A program made the position numbers and the translations under genes. 64,000 nucleotides of DNA from Molanna angustata (Eukaryota; Arthropoda; Insecta; Trichoptera; Molannidae): assembly GCA_963576475.1 (NCBI GenBank), contig OY754969.1:31050226-31114225 (forward strand). Direction: 5' to 3'. Under the pieces are notes generated by a model, which was not told where the DNA came from, ran no database searches, and worked only from the letters and a program-made list of their open reading frames with translations. Below are positions 1-10,584 of this stretch, piece by piece; position 1 is the first letter of the stretch; every line of letters begins with the position of its first letter.

Positions 1-422
1 AAAAAAAAACATGGCGGGAACAATGGATTATAGTTTGCACACGTTTTAAACACTTGTGAATTCTCTATTTGTTATTGCGACCAAATTTGCTACCAAAATA
101 TGTATATTCATTATTTTTTCATACTTTGTTTTTTTTTCGATTTTACTAGTTTAACCGGTGTAATTTAAAAAAAATATATATTATAGCTATTGTGCATTTG
201 AACCAAAAAATAGTACACCTGTATAATTATCCAGACACATTCAAAACGTAATTAAAAAAACGTGTAGGTATTTGTCGTAATTGTGTTATTTAAAGTGGCG
301 TTGGAAACTATATGACCGTTATACGAGCTTTTTAATGAGACTTCCCATGTTCACAGAATTGCAAGAATATGCAAATGTTTTAAAACGCAATGGCTGATGA
401 AATTAAAAATATATTCGGAATA
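1..422. other. AT-rich leader, no feature recognised
   Basis: Low-complexity A/T-rich sequence. I see no coding signal, RNA gene or terminal repeat before the MITE that starts near 424. Confidence 0.5.
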
Positions 423-639
423 TAATGCTACGTCCTACGTAGGAGATTCAAAGCGAACGCGATTGCGAAGCGATGCGGAGCGGATACAAGCGAATTCAAT
501 GCGATGCGGTGCGACGCGGCGGCTCTGTCCTACGTGTGCGCGAATCGTTCCCTTTGCCGCCAGCTACTGTCATGGATGTACGTATATAAAATACTCAAGA
601 AGTATGTACGGCAGAGAAGCGAAACTAATATTGTGTACT

Positions 640-809
640 TAGAGAGGCATATTTATGGGGGATATCACGATTTGTATGAAGAATTACGTGATCTTGAATT
701 AATAAATGAGACTGAATTTACATCTTTCCGGGAAACATATCAAAATTCGACATTCGTGCAAGCGAGAGAAAACTTTGTGTGTTATGAACAACATCCTATT
801 GTAAAATAG
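640..809 (+). pseudogene. Possible Harbinger-type transposase N-terminal fragment
   Basis: The frame ending at 809 encodes GGYHDLYEELRDLE followed by an FTSFRETYQN stretch. This recalls the early region of insect Harbinger (DDE) transposases, where a YHxLxxELR motif precedes a YFRM-type motif. Only about 50 residues remain; no DDE catalytic residues and no Myb partner are present. It lies inside the MITE, which suggests derivation by internal deletion of an autonomous parent. The family call rests on a short motif. Confidence 0.3.
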
Positions 810-991
810 CAATAATATATAAATGTGTTTACTTGTAGTCCCATTTATTTTTGCCAAATCCTAAAATTCGCGGTTCGATAATAATTTGTCCCATAATATG
901 GGACGTTCATGGACAGAAATTTAAATTTCTGTTTCTGACATGTCAAAAAACAATGGCGCCGCTATCAATTCGCGCGAAAATATCAAACCAA

Positions 992-1179
992 CAGGGGGGC
1001 AAGTCTGGTTCGACCGGCGAAATCAAAACCCCAGTGATTACCCATATCATGGATATAATTATTATATGGAGTTCTACAATATCTTTAGATGTCATAGATC
1101 TCCATACGATAATTATATCCATGATATGGGTAATCACTAGGGTTTTGATTTCGCCGGTCGAACCAGACTTGCCCCCCTG
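992..1179. repeat. 188-bp near-perfect palindrome inside the MITE
   Basis: Arms of about 94 bp meet at a symmetric centre in ATCTTTAGAT (1081-1090) with almost no loop. The outer ends read CAGGGGGGCAAG and CTTGCCCCCCTG. The inner arms diverge slightly and the outer 75 bp match almost fully. The transcript would form one long hairpin. It is probably a foldback MITE inserted in the Harbinger-like element, or a by-product of its replication. Confidence 0.85.
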
Positions 1180-1334
1180 ATCGCGTTTGCTTCGCATCGC
1201 GCCGCGCCGCATCGAAACCAACTCGCGGTCGGTAACGTAGGACACTACCATAGTTACCGACTGTTTGTTATTTTCGCGCCGCGCCGCGCCGCTTCGCATT
1301 CGCTTTGAATCGCCTACGTAGGACGTCGCGTTAT

Positions 1335-2020
1335 ATATTATCTCATTTCATGGAAGTATAGTATTTCATGGAATATTTCTTTGTTACTCATTCACAACGA
1401 GATTTAGTAGGTAGATAAAAAAATTACACTACATAACATAACACTCATATTCAGAGACACATATGAGGATTGATGAGGCCTCAGGCCTCAATTTTTTTCC
1501 TTAATTTGATAAAAATATATCATTAAATAATATAGATATATCACTTAAAATAAAGAGAAAAAGTGAGGTCTGAGAATACGGGTGTTAATAATTGTGAACC
1601 AATTTATTTATTTATTTCATTTATTTATTTTATTTATCCACGGCTCAATGCCCTTTACAAAATTAAATATTACATGACACAGCATAAACCAAAGAAATAA
1701 AATTTATAAACATCTAGACATATCAACGTTAGCAGAGGATATATACCTAAGGAAAAATAAAAACATATAAGAAAGGTAAATTAAACACGGAAGTACATAC
1801 ATTAAAAACCAAGGAATAAATAAATCAAATAAAAAAAAATCAAATAAAAGATACAACATACATAACATGAACATAAGAATATTACTCACTGAATGATATA
1901 AAAATGAATGGTGTGAATAATTACCTACATACTTAGCAACACTGAATCAGAGAATGCTTCCCAGATGTGATTATATATTACATTGTTGAATTTAATAAAA
2001 TAAAAATCAAATGTACAAAA
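1335..2020. other. AT-rich spacer with a T/A-rich microsatellite head
   Basis: Contains TTTA-type repeats at about 1602-1638 followed by CCACGGCTCAATGCCCTTTAC. That arrangement suggests the 3' end of a retroelement on the minus strand with an (AAAT)n tail, but no coding remains. The 61-residue minus-strand frame here is low-complexity hydrophobic noise. Confidence 0.35.
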
Positions 2021-2026
2021 ATATAC

Positions 2027-3080
2027 AGGATGTCCCATAAGTCAACGTATTCCTTTTAAGGGATGTTATACCAACTCATGACTCGCCAGAATATGCAAAT
2101 ATGACAAAAGTTCCTTAGTTTTCGAGATATTGCCACTTTTACAAAGTGCCCGAAAATCTCCGCCTTAGATTGGTTTTTCGAGTGCCATATTTACAAATTT
2201 CAATATTTTGGAATTCTAATTTATGTTCCACAATCTTTTTCTCTAGTAATTTTATTTTTAAGATTTGTAATTCTATAGATTTGTAGATTTTTAATTCTAG
2301 TTCTTAATTTAAGCTGTGTTCTATTTGTTTCATTACTTATTGTCTTGATTTTAGTATTTTTAATGTTGTTTTACTTGTTAGTTTTATCAATTTATATCAG
2401 TGGTATTAATTTTTATAATTATAAAATAATAAAAAAGAGTTCACTTTTTTACTAAAGAAGCAGCAAAATTTCAGTGTGAACACTTGTCTTTAGATTATTT
2501 AAATGTTTTATTTAGTTAAAATAAATCCTTGTCACTTTAATAAATAAAAGCAAGTGTTAACGCCGGAAATCCTAATAAATGAAATAATTTCACAATCAGC
2601 TCATTTTGCAGTAAAATAGCAATATCTATTTTTTTTACCGTAAAACATAGAAATTGTTATACTATTTTGGAAATAACAATAATTTCGCCAACTTTTGCAA
2701 CAATTTGCCAGGTTGGCGTCATACAATTTTTTTTAAATGTGAATAATCAAAGTTGGGTAATATTTTTTTTTTAATTCATAACCCGGGCCATAATTATTTT
2801 TTTTTCGGCAAAACACAAAGATTTATTATTATTTTGGATTATGATCAACAGCTGAGTTATTCAAGATTATAAAACATAAATTAGAATTACAAAATATTGA
2901 AATTTGTAGATATGGCACTCGAAAAACCAATCTAAGGCAGAGATTTTCGGGCACTTTGTAAAAGTGGCTATATCTCGAAAACTAAGGCACTTTTACTAAG
3001 TTTATATTTGCATATTCTGGCGAGTCATGAGTTGGTATGATAGCCCTTAAAAGGAATACGTTGACTTATGGGACACCTTT
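2027..3080. mobile_element. Long-TIR non-autonomous DNA element with 6-bp TSD
   Basis: Inverted arms of about 205 bp (2027-2229 and about 2870-3080) share TGTCCCATAAGTCAACGTAT at their outer ends and remain well matched throughout. The interior of about 640 bp is AT-rich with no credible ORF. ATATAC lies directly outside both ends (2021-2026 and 3081-3086), a plausible 6-bp target duplication. Long TIRs, an AG-like terminus and a 6-bp duplication would fit a Polinton/Maverick derivative, but other superfamilies are possible and no integrase is present. Confidence 0.75.
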
Positions 3081-3164
3081 ATATACATGTAAAAAATATA
3101 TAAAAATGTAAAAATAAAGTATTTTGATGGTGGGATGGCAATAATATATTTAGAAGATTAAAAA

Positions 3165-3400
3165 AAAAACATACGTACATACCATCACGGCATATCTTAC
3201 AATGTGGGTAAACTAGCGACAGGTGTGTGGGTTCGTATTATCTTATAGAAAGAAGTACGACATATGCGTGTATGCCCACACACTTGTCTCCTCTTACCTA
3301 TAAAGGCAACATTTAACCTCATTGTTGACTTTGTCAGATGTTAATTTACCTGTTTTATTTACGATTACCCTACTCTTACGGGTCACCCAAAAATGATGAT
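3165..3400. repeat. Dispersed repeat shared with 31080-31250
   Basis: ACATACC..CATC..G.CAT is followed by CTACAATGTGGG-like sequence and AGCGACAGGTGTGTGG at both loci, with partial similarity continuing downstream. No ORF and no clear ends. Unclassified. Confidence 0.5.
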
Positions 3401-4010
3401 AATTAAAAAGAGTGGAAAAACTATTCCAAGCCGGTGCCCCACAGCAAATCATAGTTCACAGTCAAAACAAATCATCCAAGTAGATATGCTTTTTAAATAA
3501 ATAAATATATGTCATAATTTTAATATTGGATACATAGTTAATAGATGCAAAACATGTTGACAGTTTTACAAAGGTGTTACCAGTGAGGGTTACATTTTCT
3601 CTCGGGGATTTATAACAGGATAAGAGTTGAGAATATTGGAATCAGGAAATTAAACACGTTTGAGCAATCACTGGCCGCATTAATCAGGGACAAGCCTTTC
3701 TGCTTAACTAGACCAACCTTCGTTTTATTTGCTAGTTCAAATAATAATATAATCCTCCGATACTTTCACGCGCCATAGGTATTCTGATTGTCTGGAATCA
3801 GGAGGAACAACAGGGTTTTGTAAAAAGAGACGTTTCGGTATGTATATTTGCCTACAAACGAGAAGCGATTGCGAATAACCTTGTTGTTGTGCCCTTTTTT
3901 TGTTTTTTTGTGCCGCGTATTACGCTTGACTTACTAAATTTTTATGCAAACAATATTGACAGGGTTACTCGCCACACTAAGTTGGACAGCTTTTAGGATA
4001 TTAGCCCACA
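3400..4010. other. Spacer, nothing recognised
   Basis: AT-rich sequence without a coding frame, terminal repeats or an RNA-like fold that I can support. Confidence 0.4.
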
Positions 4011-4014
4011 TTTT

Positions 4015-4510
4015 CAAAAATCCCCAAATTCTCATCAACCTGAAACGGAAGGTATATGAGACATGTGTACTGCCAGTAGCTAATTATGGCTAGGAGACTA
4101 CGACAATGACTCAGAAAAGTGCTGAAAAACTAAGAGTCACCCAAAGAGCCATGGAAAGAGCCACGTTATTATTAAGTTTGAGAGACAGGGTGCGAAACGA
4201 CACCATCAGGAAAAGAACAAAAATGGTTGATGTCATCCACCGCATTCTTACCCTGAAGTGAAGATGGGCGGGCCACGTGGCTAGATATCCCGAAGACAGA
4301 TGGCCAAGGATAACGTTGGCTTGGAGACCGAGAATGACAGTCAGAGGTGTTGGAAGACCGCCAATGAGATAGAGAGATGACATCAGCCGTCATGCTGGTG
4401 CCAATTGGTTGCTCAGAGCACAAAATAGAGTGGCGAGGAAGAAGATGGAGGAGGCCTTCGTCCAGGAGTGGATGGGATTAGGAAGAAGAAGACAGAAGAG
4501 AAAGACTCGC
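4015..4510 (+). pseudogene. RTE-like LINE, C-terminal end of reverse transcriptase ORF
   Basis: Conceptual translation on the plus strand gives VYETCVLPVANYG, KLRVTQRAMERA, a RWAGHVAR motif, DRWPRITLAWRPR and GVGRPPMR, then EEAFVQEWMG. This is the conserved tail of insect endonuclease-reverse transcriptases (compare the copy at 17.7-18.1 kb, with VLPVLTYG, RVTQRAMERR, WAGHVSRM and GRPQTRW). Several in-frame stops, for example before ETTTM and before RWAGH, show it is dead. The RT palm and the endonuclease are missing (5' truncated). It ends in a GAAGAAGAAG tract, probably the 3' tail. Minus-strand frames here are shadows. Confidence 0.75.
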
Positions 4511-4595
4511 CACATCACAAAGGGTTAGAAATAAGTTTTTTTTCACATCACCAACCTTATGCTCATGGGATTAATAACGGGTCTTTCACAAAACA

Positions 4596-7195
4596 AAACG
4601 AGTGGGTTGTGGCCAACACTAAACTCTCCACACCACAAATATTGACAATGAAATATTTTATTCATTCTAAATTTTACTACCAGGAATATAAATTTTCTAA
4701 CGATAGTATATTTTCATGTTAAGATAGACAAACTATTAATGCAGTATGGTGAAGAATTCTAATGTTGTATGAAATATTTTAATAAAAGCAGATAAATTTT
4801 GTTTTAAAGGACGTTAGAGCATTTTGACAATTTTGACACGTGATATCATATGAAGAAATTTTTGTTATTTATGGAAAGCTAATCAGTTCGATGTTCAAGC
4901 TCTTTACATTATAACATGAAATCAAATTACTGAACTTTTCCATACATAAGAAATTTATCTTATTATATACATTTTTATTCATACTAAATTTTACTACCAG
5001 GAAAATAAATTTTCTATCGATAGTATATTTTTATGTTAAGATAGACAAACTATTATTGCAGTATGGTGTAGAATGCTTATGTTGTATGAAATATTTTAAT
5101 AAAAGCAGATAAATTTTGTTTTAAAGGACGCGAAAGCATTTTCAAAATTTTGACACGTGATATCATATGAAGAAATTTTTTGTTATTTATGGAAAGCTAA
5201 TCAGTTCTATGTTCAAACTCTTTACATTATAACATGAAATCAAATAACTGAACTTTTCCATACATAGAAATTTATCTAATTACATTTATATTCATACTAA
5301 ATGTTACTACCAGGAATATAAATTTTCTTCCGATAGTATATTTTTATGTTAAGATAAACAAACTATTAATGCAGTATAGTGAAGAATGCTTATGTTGTAT
5401 GAAATATTTTAAAAAAAGCAGATAAATTTTGTTTTAAAGAACGCGAGAGCATTTTCAAAATTTTGACACGTGATATTATACGAAGAATTTTTTTGTAATT
5501 TATGGAAAGCTAATCAGTTCTATGTTCAAGCTCTTTACATTATAACATGAAATCAAATTACTGAACTTTTCCATACATAGAAATTTATCTAATTACATTT
5601 TTATTCATACTAAATGTTACTACCAGGAATATAAATTTTCTTCCGATAGTATATTTTTATGTTAAGATAAACAAACTATTAATGCAGTATAGTGAAGAAT
5701 GCTTATGTTGTATGAAATATTTGAAAAAAAGCAGATAAATTTTGTTTTAAAGAACGCGAGAGCATTTTCAAAATTTTGACACGTGATATCATATGAAGAT
5801 TTTTTTTGTTATTTATGGAAAGCTAATCAGTTCTATGTTCAAGCTCTTTACATTATAACATGAAATCAAATTACTGAACGTTTCCATACATAGAAATTTA
5901 TCTAATTACATTTTTATTCATACTAAATGTTACTACCAGGAATATAAATTTTCTTCCGATAGTATATTTTTATGTTAAGATAAACAAACTATTAATGCAG
6001 TATAGTGAAGAATGCTTATGTTGTTTGAAATATTTAAAAAAAAAGCAGATAAATTTTGTTTTAAAGAACGCGAGAGCATTTTCAAAATTTTGACACGTGA
6101 TATCATATGAAGAATTTTTTTGTTATTTATGGAAAGCTAATCAGTTCTATGTTCAAGCTCTTTACATTATAACATGAAATCAAATTACTGAACGTTTCCA
6201 TACATAGAAATTTATCTAATTACATTTTTATTCATACTAAATGTTACTATCAGGAATATAAATTTTCTTCCGATAGTATATTTTTATGTTAAGATAGACA
6301 AACTATTAATACAGTATAGTGAAGACTGCTTATGTTGTATGAAATATTTAAAAAAAAGCAGATAAATTTTGTTTCAAAGAGCGTTAGAGCATTTTGACAA
6401 TGTTGACACGTGATATCATATGAAGAAATTTTATGATATCTATGAAAAGCTAATCAGTTCTAAGTTCAAGCTATTAATATTCTTATATCAATATGAAATC
6501 AATGAACTGAACATTGCCAAATATAAAAAAATTCTCTTGTTACATATAAGTTTCATACAAATATCCATTAAATAAAATATAATTTTTGAAACCGTTGAAT
6601 ATTTTTCTTTTAACATTGACCAACTTTGAATACAATTTTATGAAGATTCTTGGTGTTGTATAAATAGTTGAAACCAAATTAAAATATCTCTAATTTCCAG
6701 GTCGTGAGAGCATTTTTTCAGTTTTAATATATGAAATCATAAAGAAACATTGGGAAAAAATGAACCGTTGTCTATGGAAAACTAATCAGCTCTAAGTTTA
6801 TGGACTTAACACATGTGATATCAATATGAAGTCAATCGGACTTATAGTTTGGGCTGCAGAGAGGACACAAAAAAAAAACAACGTAAATGATGAATTCATA
6901 GAGAAGAAATCAAAAGTTGTCTATGGAAAACTAATCAGCTCTAGGTCTTTGCACTTTACACATATGATGTTAATATGAAGTCGATCGGACTTATAGTTTG
7001 GGCTGTAGAGAGGACACAAAAAAGATAAATGCTACGGCGTACGGCGTATACGCCATACACACAAACACATCACGACGAAACTCATAGTGTGCATTCTCTA
7101 CATGATACCCATTGAGAAATTGATGTAAAAAAAAATACGCTTAAATTTTGCGAAATCATGACTCTCCCCTATTCCATAGTGTGGAGAGTAAAAAA
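4596..7195 (+). repeat. RepB copy 1, a 2.6-kb element with internal satellite
   Basis: Begins with AACGAGTGGGTTGTGGCCAA, a terminus recurring at 20455, 27413 and 48757. It ends in an imperfect hairpin built on CTATTCCATAGTGTGGAGAG then TAAAAA. ACTCTCCACAC occurs near both ends in opposite orientation, so the element has short subterminal inverted repeats. The core is a 313-bp tandem array followed by diverged units and a 149-bp direct repeat containing GTTTGGGCTG.AGAGAGGAC. No ORF. Short subterminal repeats, a minisatellite core and a 3' hairpin recall HINE/DINE-type Helitron derivatives, but no CTRR end is present and the class is unproven. Confidence 0.6.
4662..6560 (+). repeat. Six tandem units of about 313 bp
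   Basis: The landmark CAGGAA (CAGGAATATAAATTTTCT, with small changes) occurs at 4681, 4998, 5311, 5624, 5937 and 6251, giving periods of 317, 313, 313, 313 and 314 bp. Each unit contains AAAGCAGATAAATTTTGTTT, TTGACACGTGATAT and GGAAAGCTAATCAGTTC. The middle units are most alike and the outer ones diverge, as expected for unequal exchange or slippage. A diverged relative continues to about 6850. Confidence 0.9.
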
Positions 7196-7625
7196 CTGGT
7201 GACGAACATAAGAAGAGTCCGGAAAACTCATTTATATCATATGCTTCGTCCGATTTCGTTTACAAGGGTTTACGCTGATTGAAAATCGAAACAAATTACC
7301 AGAAACATAGATTTCCTGCAAGTGAAACCGGGAACATCAGACCAATTTCATATGCTAGATAATCCTGATATTTCTTCAGTTAAATAAGAAGAAATAAAAC
7401 TAGCATTGCCAATGCCTTCTGCTTATGGTAGTACAACAAGCCAACAAGCACACTATCTTATCGTTTTTCATTTGATTTCTCACAGTTACATTAACATTCG
7501 TTAAAACTTCTTCATTTACACTTCCATTTTTAATAATTTCATTGCTTTTTTATATGATTTTTTAATAATATTTAAGTGTTAATGACACTAGAGCTATTTT
7601 TTAAATGATGTATTTCAATATTTTC
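7196..7625. other. Spacer, nothing recognised
   Basis: AT-rich; no ORF or terminal repeats that I can support. Confidence 0.4.
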
Positions 7626-7908
7626 TAAAATAGAAGGTTTTGTTTTTAATAATTAAATAACACAGTTTTAATCCACAATGAGTTTTTATTTTTAACGCCT
7701 TAAGCGCTTTCACTGGACTCAGCCAGCATCATCAGAGGCAAAATTCAAACTAAATACAAAATTAAAACAAAATTTTACATAGCATATGGCGGGTGCGTGA
7801 GGTATGAGGCTGAAAAGTCCAGTGAAAGCGCTTAGGCATTAAAAATAAAAACTCATTGTGGATGAAAACTGTGTTATTTAATTATTAAAAATAAAACCTT
7901 CTATTTTA
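7626..7908. mobile_element. Foldback element with about 95-bp inverted arms
   Basis: Arms at 7626-7720 and about 7814-7908 are inverted copies beginning TAAAATAGAAGG, with a loop of about 95 bp. TA at the outer edges would fit a TA target duplication, though the duplication could be part of the arm. The arms contain GCGCTTTCACTGGACT, and the left arm continues into CAGCCAGCATCATCAGAGG, which reads as a hammerhead core on the minus strand. Penelope-like elements and retrozymes carry such ribozymes in terminal repeats, so a Penelope-derived origin is possible. Confidence 0.75.
7690..7740 (-). ncRNA. Hammerhead-ribozyme-like core
   Basis: On the minus strand: CTGATGA (7729-7735), a CTGG/CCAG stem II, GAAA (7708-7711), a short stem III pairing AGCGC with GCGTT (7694-7707), then A as the nucleotide at the cleavage position. 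All invariant core elements are present in the right order. Stem I looks weak here, and the opposite arm (7809-7835, plus) has lost part of the CTGATGA/stem II region. This is a motif match by eye; activity is not shown. Confidence 0.55.
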
Positions 7909-8985
7909 TAATAAATTATGAACTACCAGTGTGTTAACGAAAAAACCTTAAAATTATTCAATATTTTCTCTTTGTTCTGTTTCTGAAAATAAATATTTTG
8001 TTAAACGTGTTAATTACATGTTTTTTAAAACCGATTTGCGATGATTCAATGCTACTCTGTGTGATTTACCATATACATCATGTGGAACACAGTGGTTCAA
8101 TGACTATTATAATAAAAACATGTCCAAAAAACAAAAAGCAAGTGTTTATGAAAAATACTAATATTTACTTAATTATTTTAAAAATGTCAAAAAAGAGTGT
8201 CCCATCAAATTTCATAAGAATTGGTTGATTAGCCTTGATTTTACAAGAAAAATAAAAATGCATGATTCACTGTTCCCACATTGATCCTATATTTCCCTAT
8301 TTGTTTAACAAGGATGTCAACTAATAAACTCGTCATTTGTACAATAGTACATGGTGTAAGGAAGGATTAAATATGTAAGTAGGGCTAGTGAGCAACATTG
8401 AATGATGTTGTGTATGGAGGTGATTATTTGTTAAGATGAAATACAACAGTAAAACAGTATATTGTACCTACCTAGTTATGTAGGTATGTTGTGAAATGTG
8501 TTGGTATTTTCTTTGGTTTTCATCTGTTATTCTGTGTGGATTGATCATAAAGTGGAAACCCTGGGAGTGTTTTGTTTGGATTGCCCATGTCGCTGTCGGA
8601 GGGAGAGAGAGTTAGTAAGAGGGAGAGGGAGATAGAGAGACTTTACAAAAATGTCATTTAGATGCCTTGTGTTGAATCCTGTCCAGTTATTATGAAGGGT
8701 GCGTCTCCATTTATTCACCGGCATTAATTAAATTAACGATGACAAAGCATCTCCTGTCCAAAGCAGTCACCATTATTGTTTATCGCAATACGCTCTGTCC
8801 CGATTAGTGAAACAGTGACAGAGAGCATTGAGACAAAATACTTAGAATAATTATTTTATAATCAAAACGAATATTCAAATCGGTAAATGAAAAAAAAAAC
8901 AAAAATATAGATTATTGCCATTGGATATGAATTTGTAGGAAATCCATCGTCGTGTATTCGCCGATTTCATTATTATTCCTAAAGA
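7909..8985. other. Spacer with a GA-rich tract
   Basis: No gene recognised. A purine-rich GAGAGAG/GGGAGAGGGAG tract lies at about 8598-8640. The 76-residue plus-strand frame at 7998-8228 has no recognisable motif. Confidence 0.4.
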
Positions 8986-8987
8986 GC

Positions 8988-9076
8988 CAACAAATAAGCT
9001 ACAGCGCTCTTGGAGTGATCTTGTATCACTAAACGGCGCTTTATAAATTTGTATTATTATTATTATTATTATTATT
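8988..9076 (+). repeat. L2-like LINE 3' end with (ATT)n tail
   Basis: Contains AGCGCTCTTGGAGTGATCTT and AAACGGCGCTTTATAAATT, then eight ATT units. The same 3' terminus, in reverse, closes the L2-like RT copy at 46725-46800. The tail and the GCGCTxTAxAAAT motif are typical of L2-clade 3' ends. Only the last 90 bp are retained, so it may also be a SINE that borrowed the L2 tail. Confidence 0.65.
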
Positions 9077-9257
9077 AAAATCAATGTTCAGTAGATTAGA
9101 TTTGAGTGTAGCGAATTGAGTATTAACGAAATTTGGTTATTGAATATACTGTCGATATCAGATTTCTTCAAAGTTTTTTTCATAATACTTTGGATTTGAT
9201 GTTTAAGTTTTATAAAAAATTGTAGAAATAATATGAAAATATAAGTAATTGAAATTT

Positions 9258-9485
9258 TCATACATACTTACTCCCGATGACCGTATAACTGCGGTAAAGT
9301 TTTAGCCTCCTGAACAATGAATTTCTAAACTTCCTGTCAGTAGCAACGCACTCCCAGTCATAAAAGCATTTAGCATAATTCAGACCTCGGGTTACATTAT
9401 CCATACATCTCTGCCTTGATCTTCCCAGTGGTCTCTTGCCCCACCGGGTTATTTTGCAGGATGCGTTTTGTGATTCTTTCATCTG
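9258..9485 (-). pseudogene. LINE C-terminal remnant
   Basis: The minus frame reads KITRWGKRPLGRSRQRCMDNV. GKRPLGRPRxRWxDNV is a common tail motif of insect LINE ORF2 proteins. The rest of the 74-residue frame drifts from the family, and no palm or endonuclease is present. A short degraded fragment. Confidence 0.5.
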
Positions 9486-9489
9486 ATGA

Positions 9490-9840
9490 CATGTCCAATC
9501 CAGGCTAATCTTCTAGATCTGATCACACTAGGGATTAAATTCAATACATTCAATAAAACATTATTTATTTTTTTAAATATTTATTTAATGAGGTAAGTAC
9601 CTACGTCCTACATCATAGTATGTTTATGGTTTGTGGATGTAAAAAAATCATTCAATATCTAAAACAAGTAAATTAATTTTTTTTACGGCGCTGGCCGATT
9701 TACTAATGATATTAATAACAATTAAGCACTACAAATAATAACACTCAATTATTATTATTACCATTATACACTTCCTCAAAAGAAATAGCAGATCAATGCG
9801 TAAATTGTAATTTATTAAAAAGAGCAAAATAAAATGCAAC
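9490..9840. other. Spacer, nothing recognised
   Basis: AT-rich with ATT-type simple repeats near 9746; no gene or element boundary is apparent. Confidence 0.4.
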
Positions 9841-9934
9841 AAACGCATCATCAAGCTTTCAATTGGGAATAGTTCACCCATCCAGATACTTAACATATCA
9901 AAGGATTAGGCTCTGAGGAGGTCTCTATACTACC

Positions 9935-10530
9935 TTACAACCCTACTGATTCCCGAATATTAACGTTTAAAAAATCTTTAACAATTCTACATGTATTCAT
10001 TATTACCGTTTTTTGCATTTTTATTATTAAGTTTTTAGATAAATCTATAATTTCTAAATTACGGATTAACGATTTTGGAATAATGCCAGTGGCTGAAATA
10101 ATGAACGGTAATATTATTATTTTACGAGAATGCCAAAGTCTTTTAATCTCGTTACCTAAAGCGGTATATTTTCTAATTTTTTCATCAAAAGTTTTTATAA
10201 TATTACTAGAATTTGGAATAGCCACGTCGCAAATATATGTTATTTTTTTAATTTTATCATGTATTATCAAATCGGGTCTGTTATGTTGAATTGACCGGTC
10301 AGTTAATATTGTTTTATCATAATAAAGCGAAATATTATTATTATCTAAAAATGAAATCGGATCATATTCATAATATGGTTTTATGTTTATCGCGTCAATT
10401 AATTTATATTTGGTGTATTATTTTTGCTACTTGGTTATGTCTAAATGTATATTCTGATTGCGCGAGAAAAGAATAGCCCGATATTATATGCTCGATTGTT
10501 TCCGGAAAAGCCAAACATTTCCTACAACTA
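9935..10530 (-). pseudogene. R2-type LINE C-terminus: zinc knuckle and restriction-like endonuclease
   Basis: Reading the minus strand from about 10526: CRKC-LAFPETIE-H-IISG-Y, then DAINIKPYYEYDPISF, LYYDKTILTDRS, HNRPDLIIHDK, YICDVAIPNSSNI, IRKYTALGNEIKRLW, IILPFIISATGIIPKSL and MQKTVIMNTCRIVKDFL. This is the C-terminal half of a LINE with a restriction-like endonuclease. The RPD motif (10271-10279) is followed 14 residues later by D (10226-10228), matching the (K/R)PD-X12-14-D signature that nicks target DNA. The preceding CX2CX8HX4C knuckle has its last cysteine replaced by tyrosine. One in-frame stop lies near HLDITK, so it is inactive. It is 5' truncated at an (AATTT)n tract (10535-10560). 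The closed 111-residue frame is only the distal part. Confidence 0.65.
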
Positions 10531-10584
10531 TCATAATTTAATTTAATTTAATTTAATTTTTATTTTTTTTATTTAACTGGGTTC

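Larger units (their letters stand above)
424..1332 (+). mobile_element. PIF/Harbinger-like MITE with terminal inverted repeats
   Basis: The left end (about 424-470) and right end (about 1290-1332) are inverted copies sharing ACGTCCTACGTAGG and ATTCAAAGCGAA. Both subterminal zones are packed with GC-rich GCGATGCGG/GCGAAGCG motifs, unlike the AT-rich surroundings. TIRs plus such repeats are common in PIF/Harbinger non-autonomous elements. The TIR is bordered by TAA on the left and TTA on the right, compatible with TWA targeting, but I could not fix a clean target duplication. A nested palindrome (992-1179) and a possible transposase fragment (about 640-809) lie inside. The TIR structure is directly visible; the superfamily is inferred. 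Confidence 0.65.

Noticed and set aside
1704..1889. Small membrane protein on the minus strand
   Set aside because: Hydrophobic Leu/Phe-rich frame is what AT-rich DNA gives by chance; likely within a retroelement 3' end.
4662..6560. CRISPR array or LTR pair from the 313-bp repeats
   Set aside because: The period is contiguous without unique spacers, and there are no LTR-type ends, primer-binding site or pol frame.
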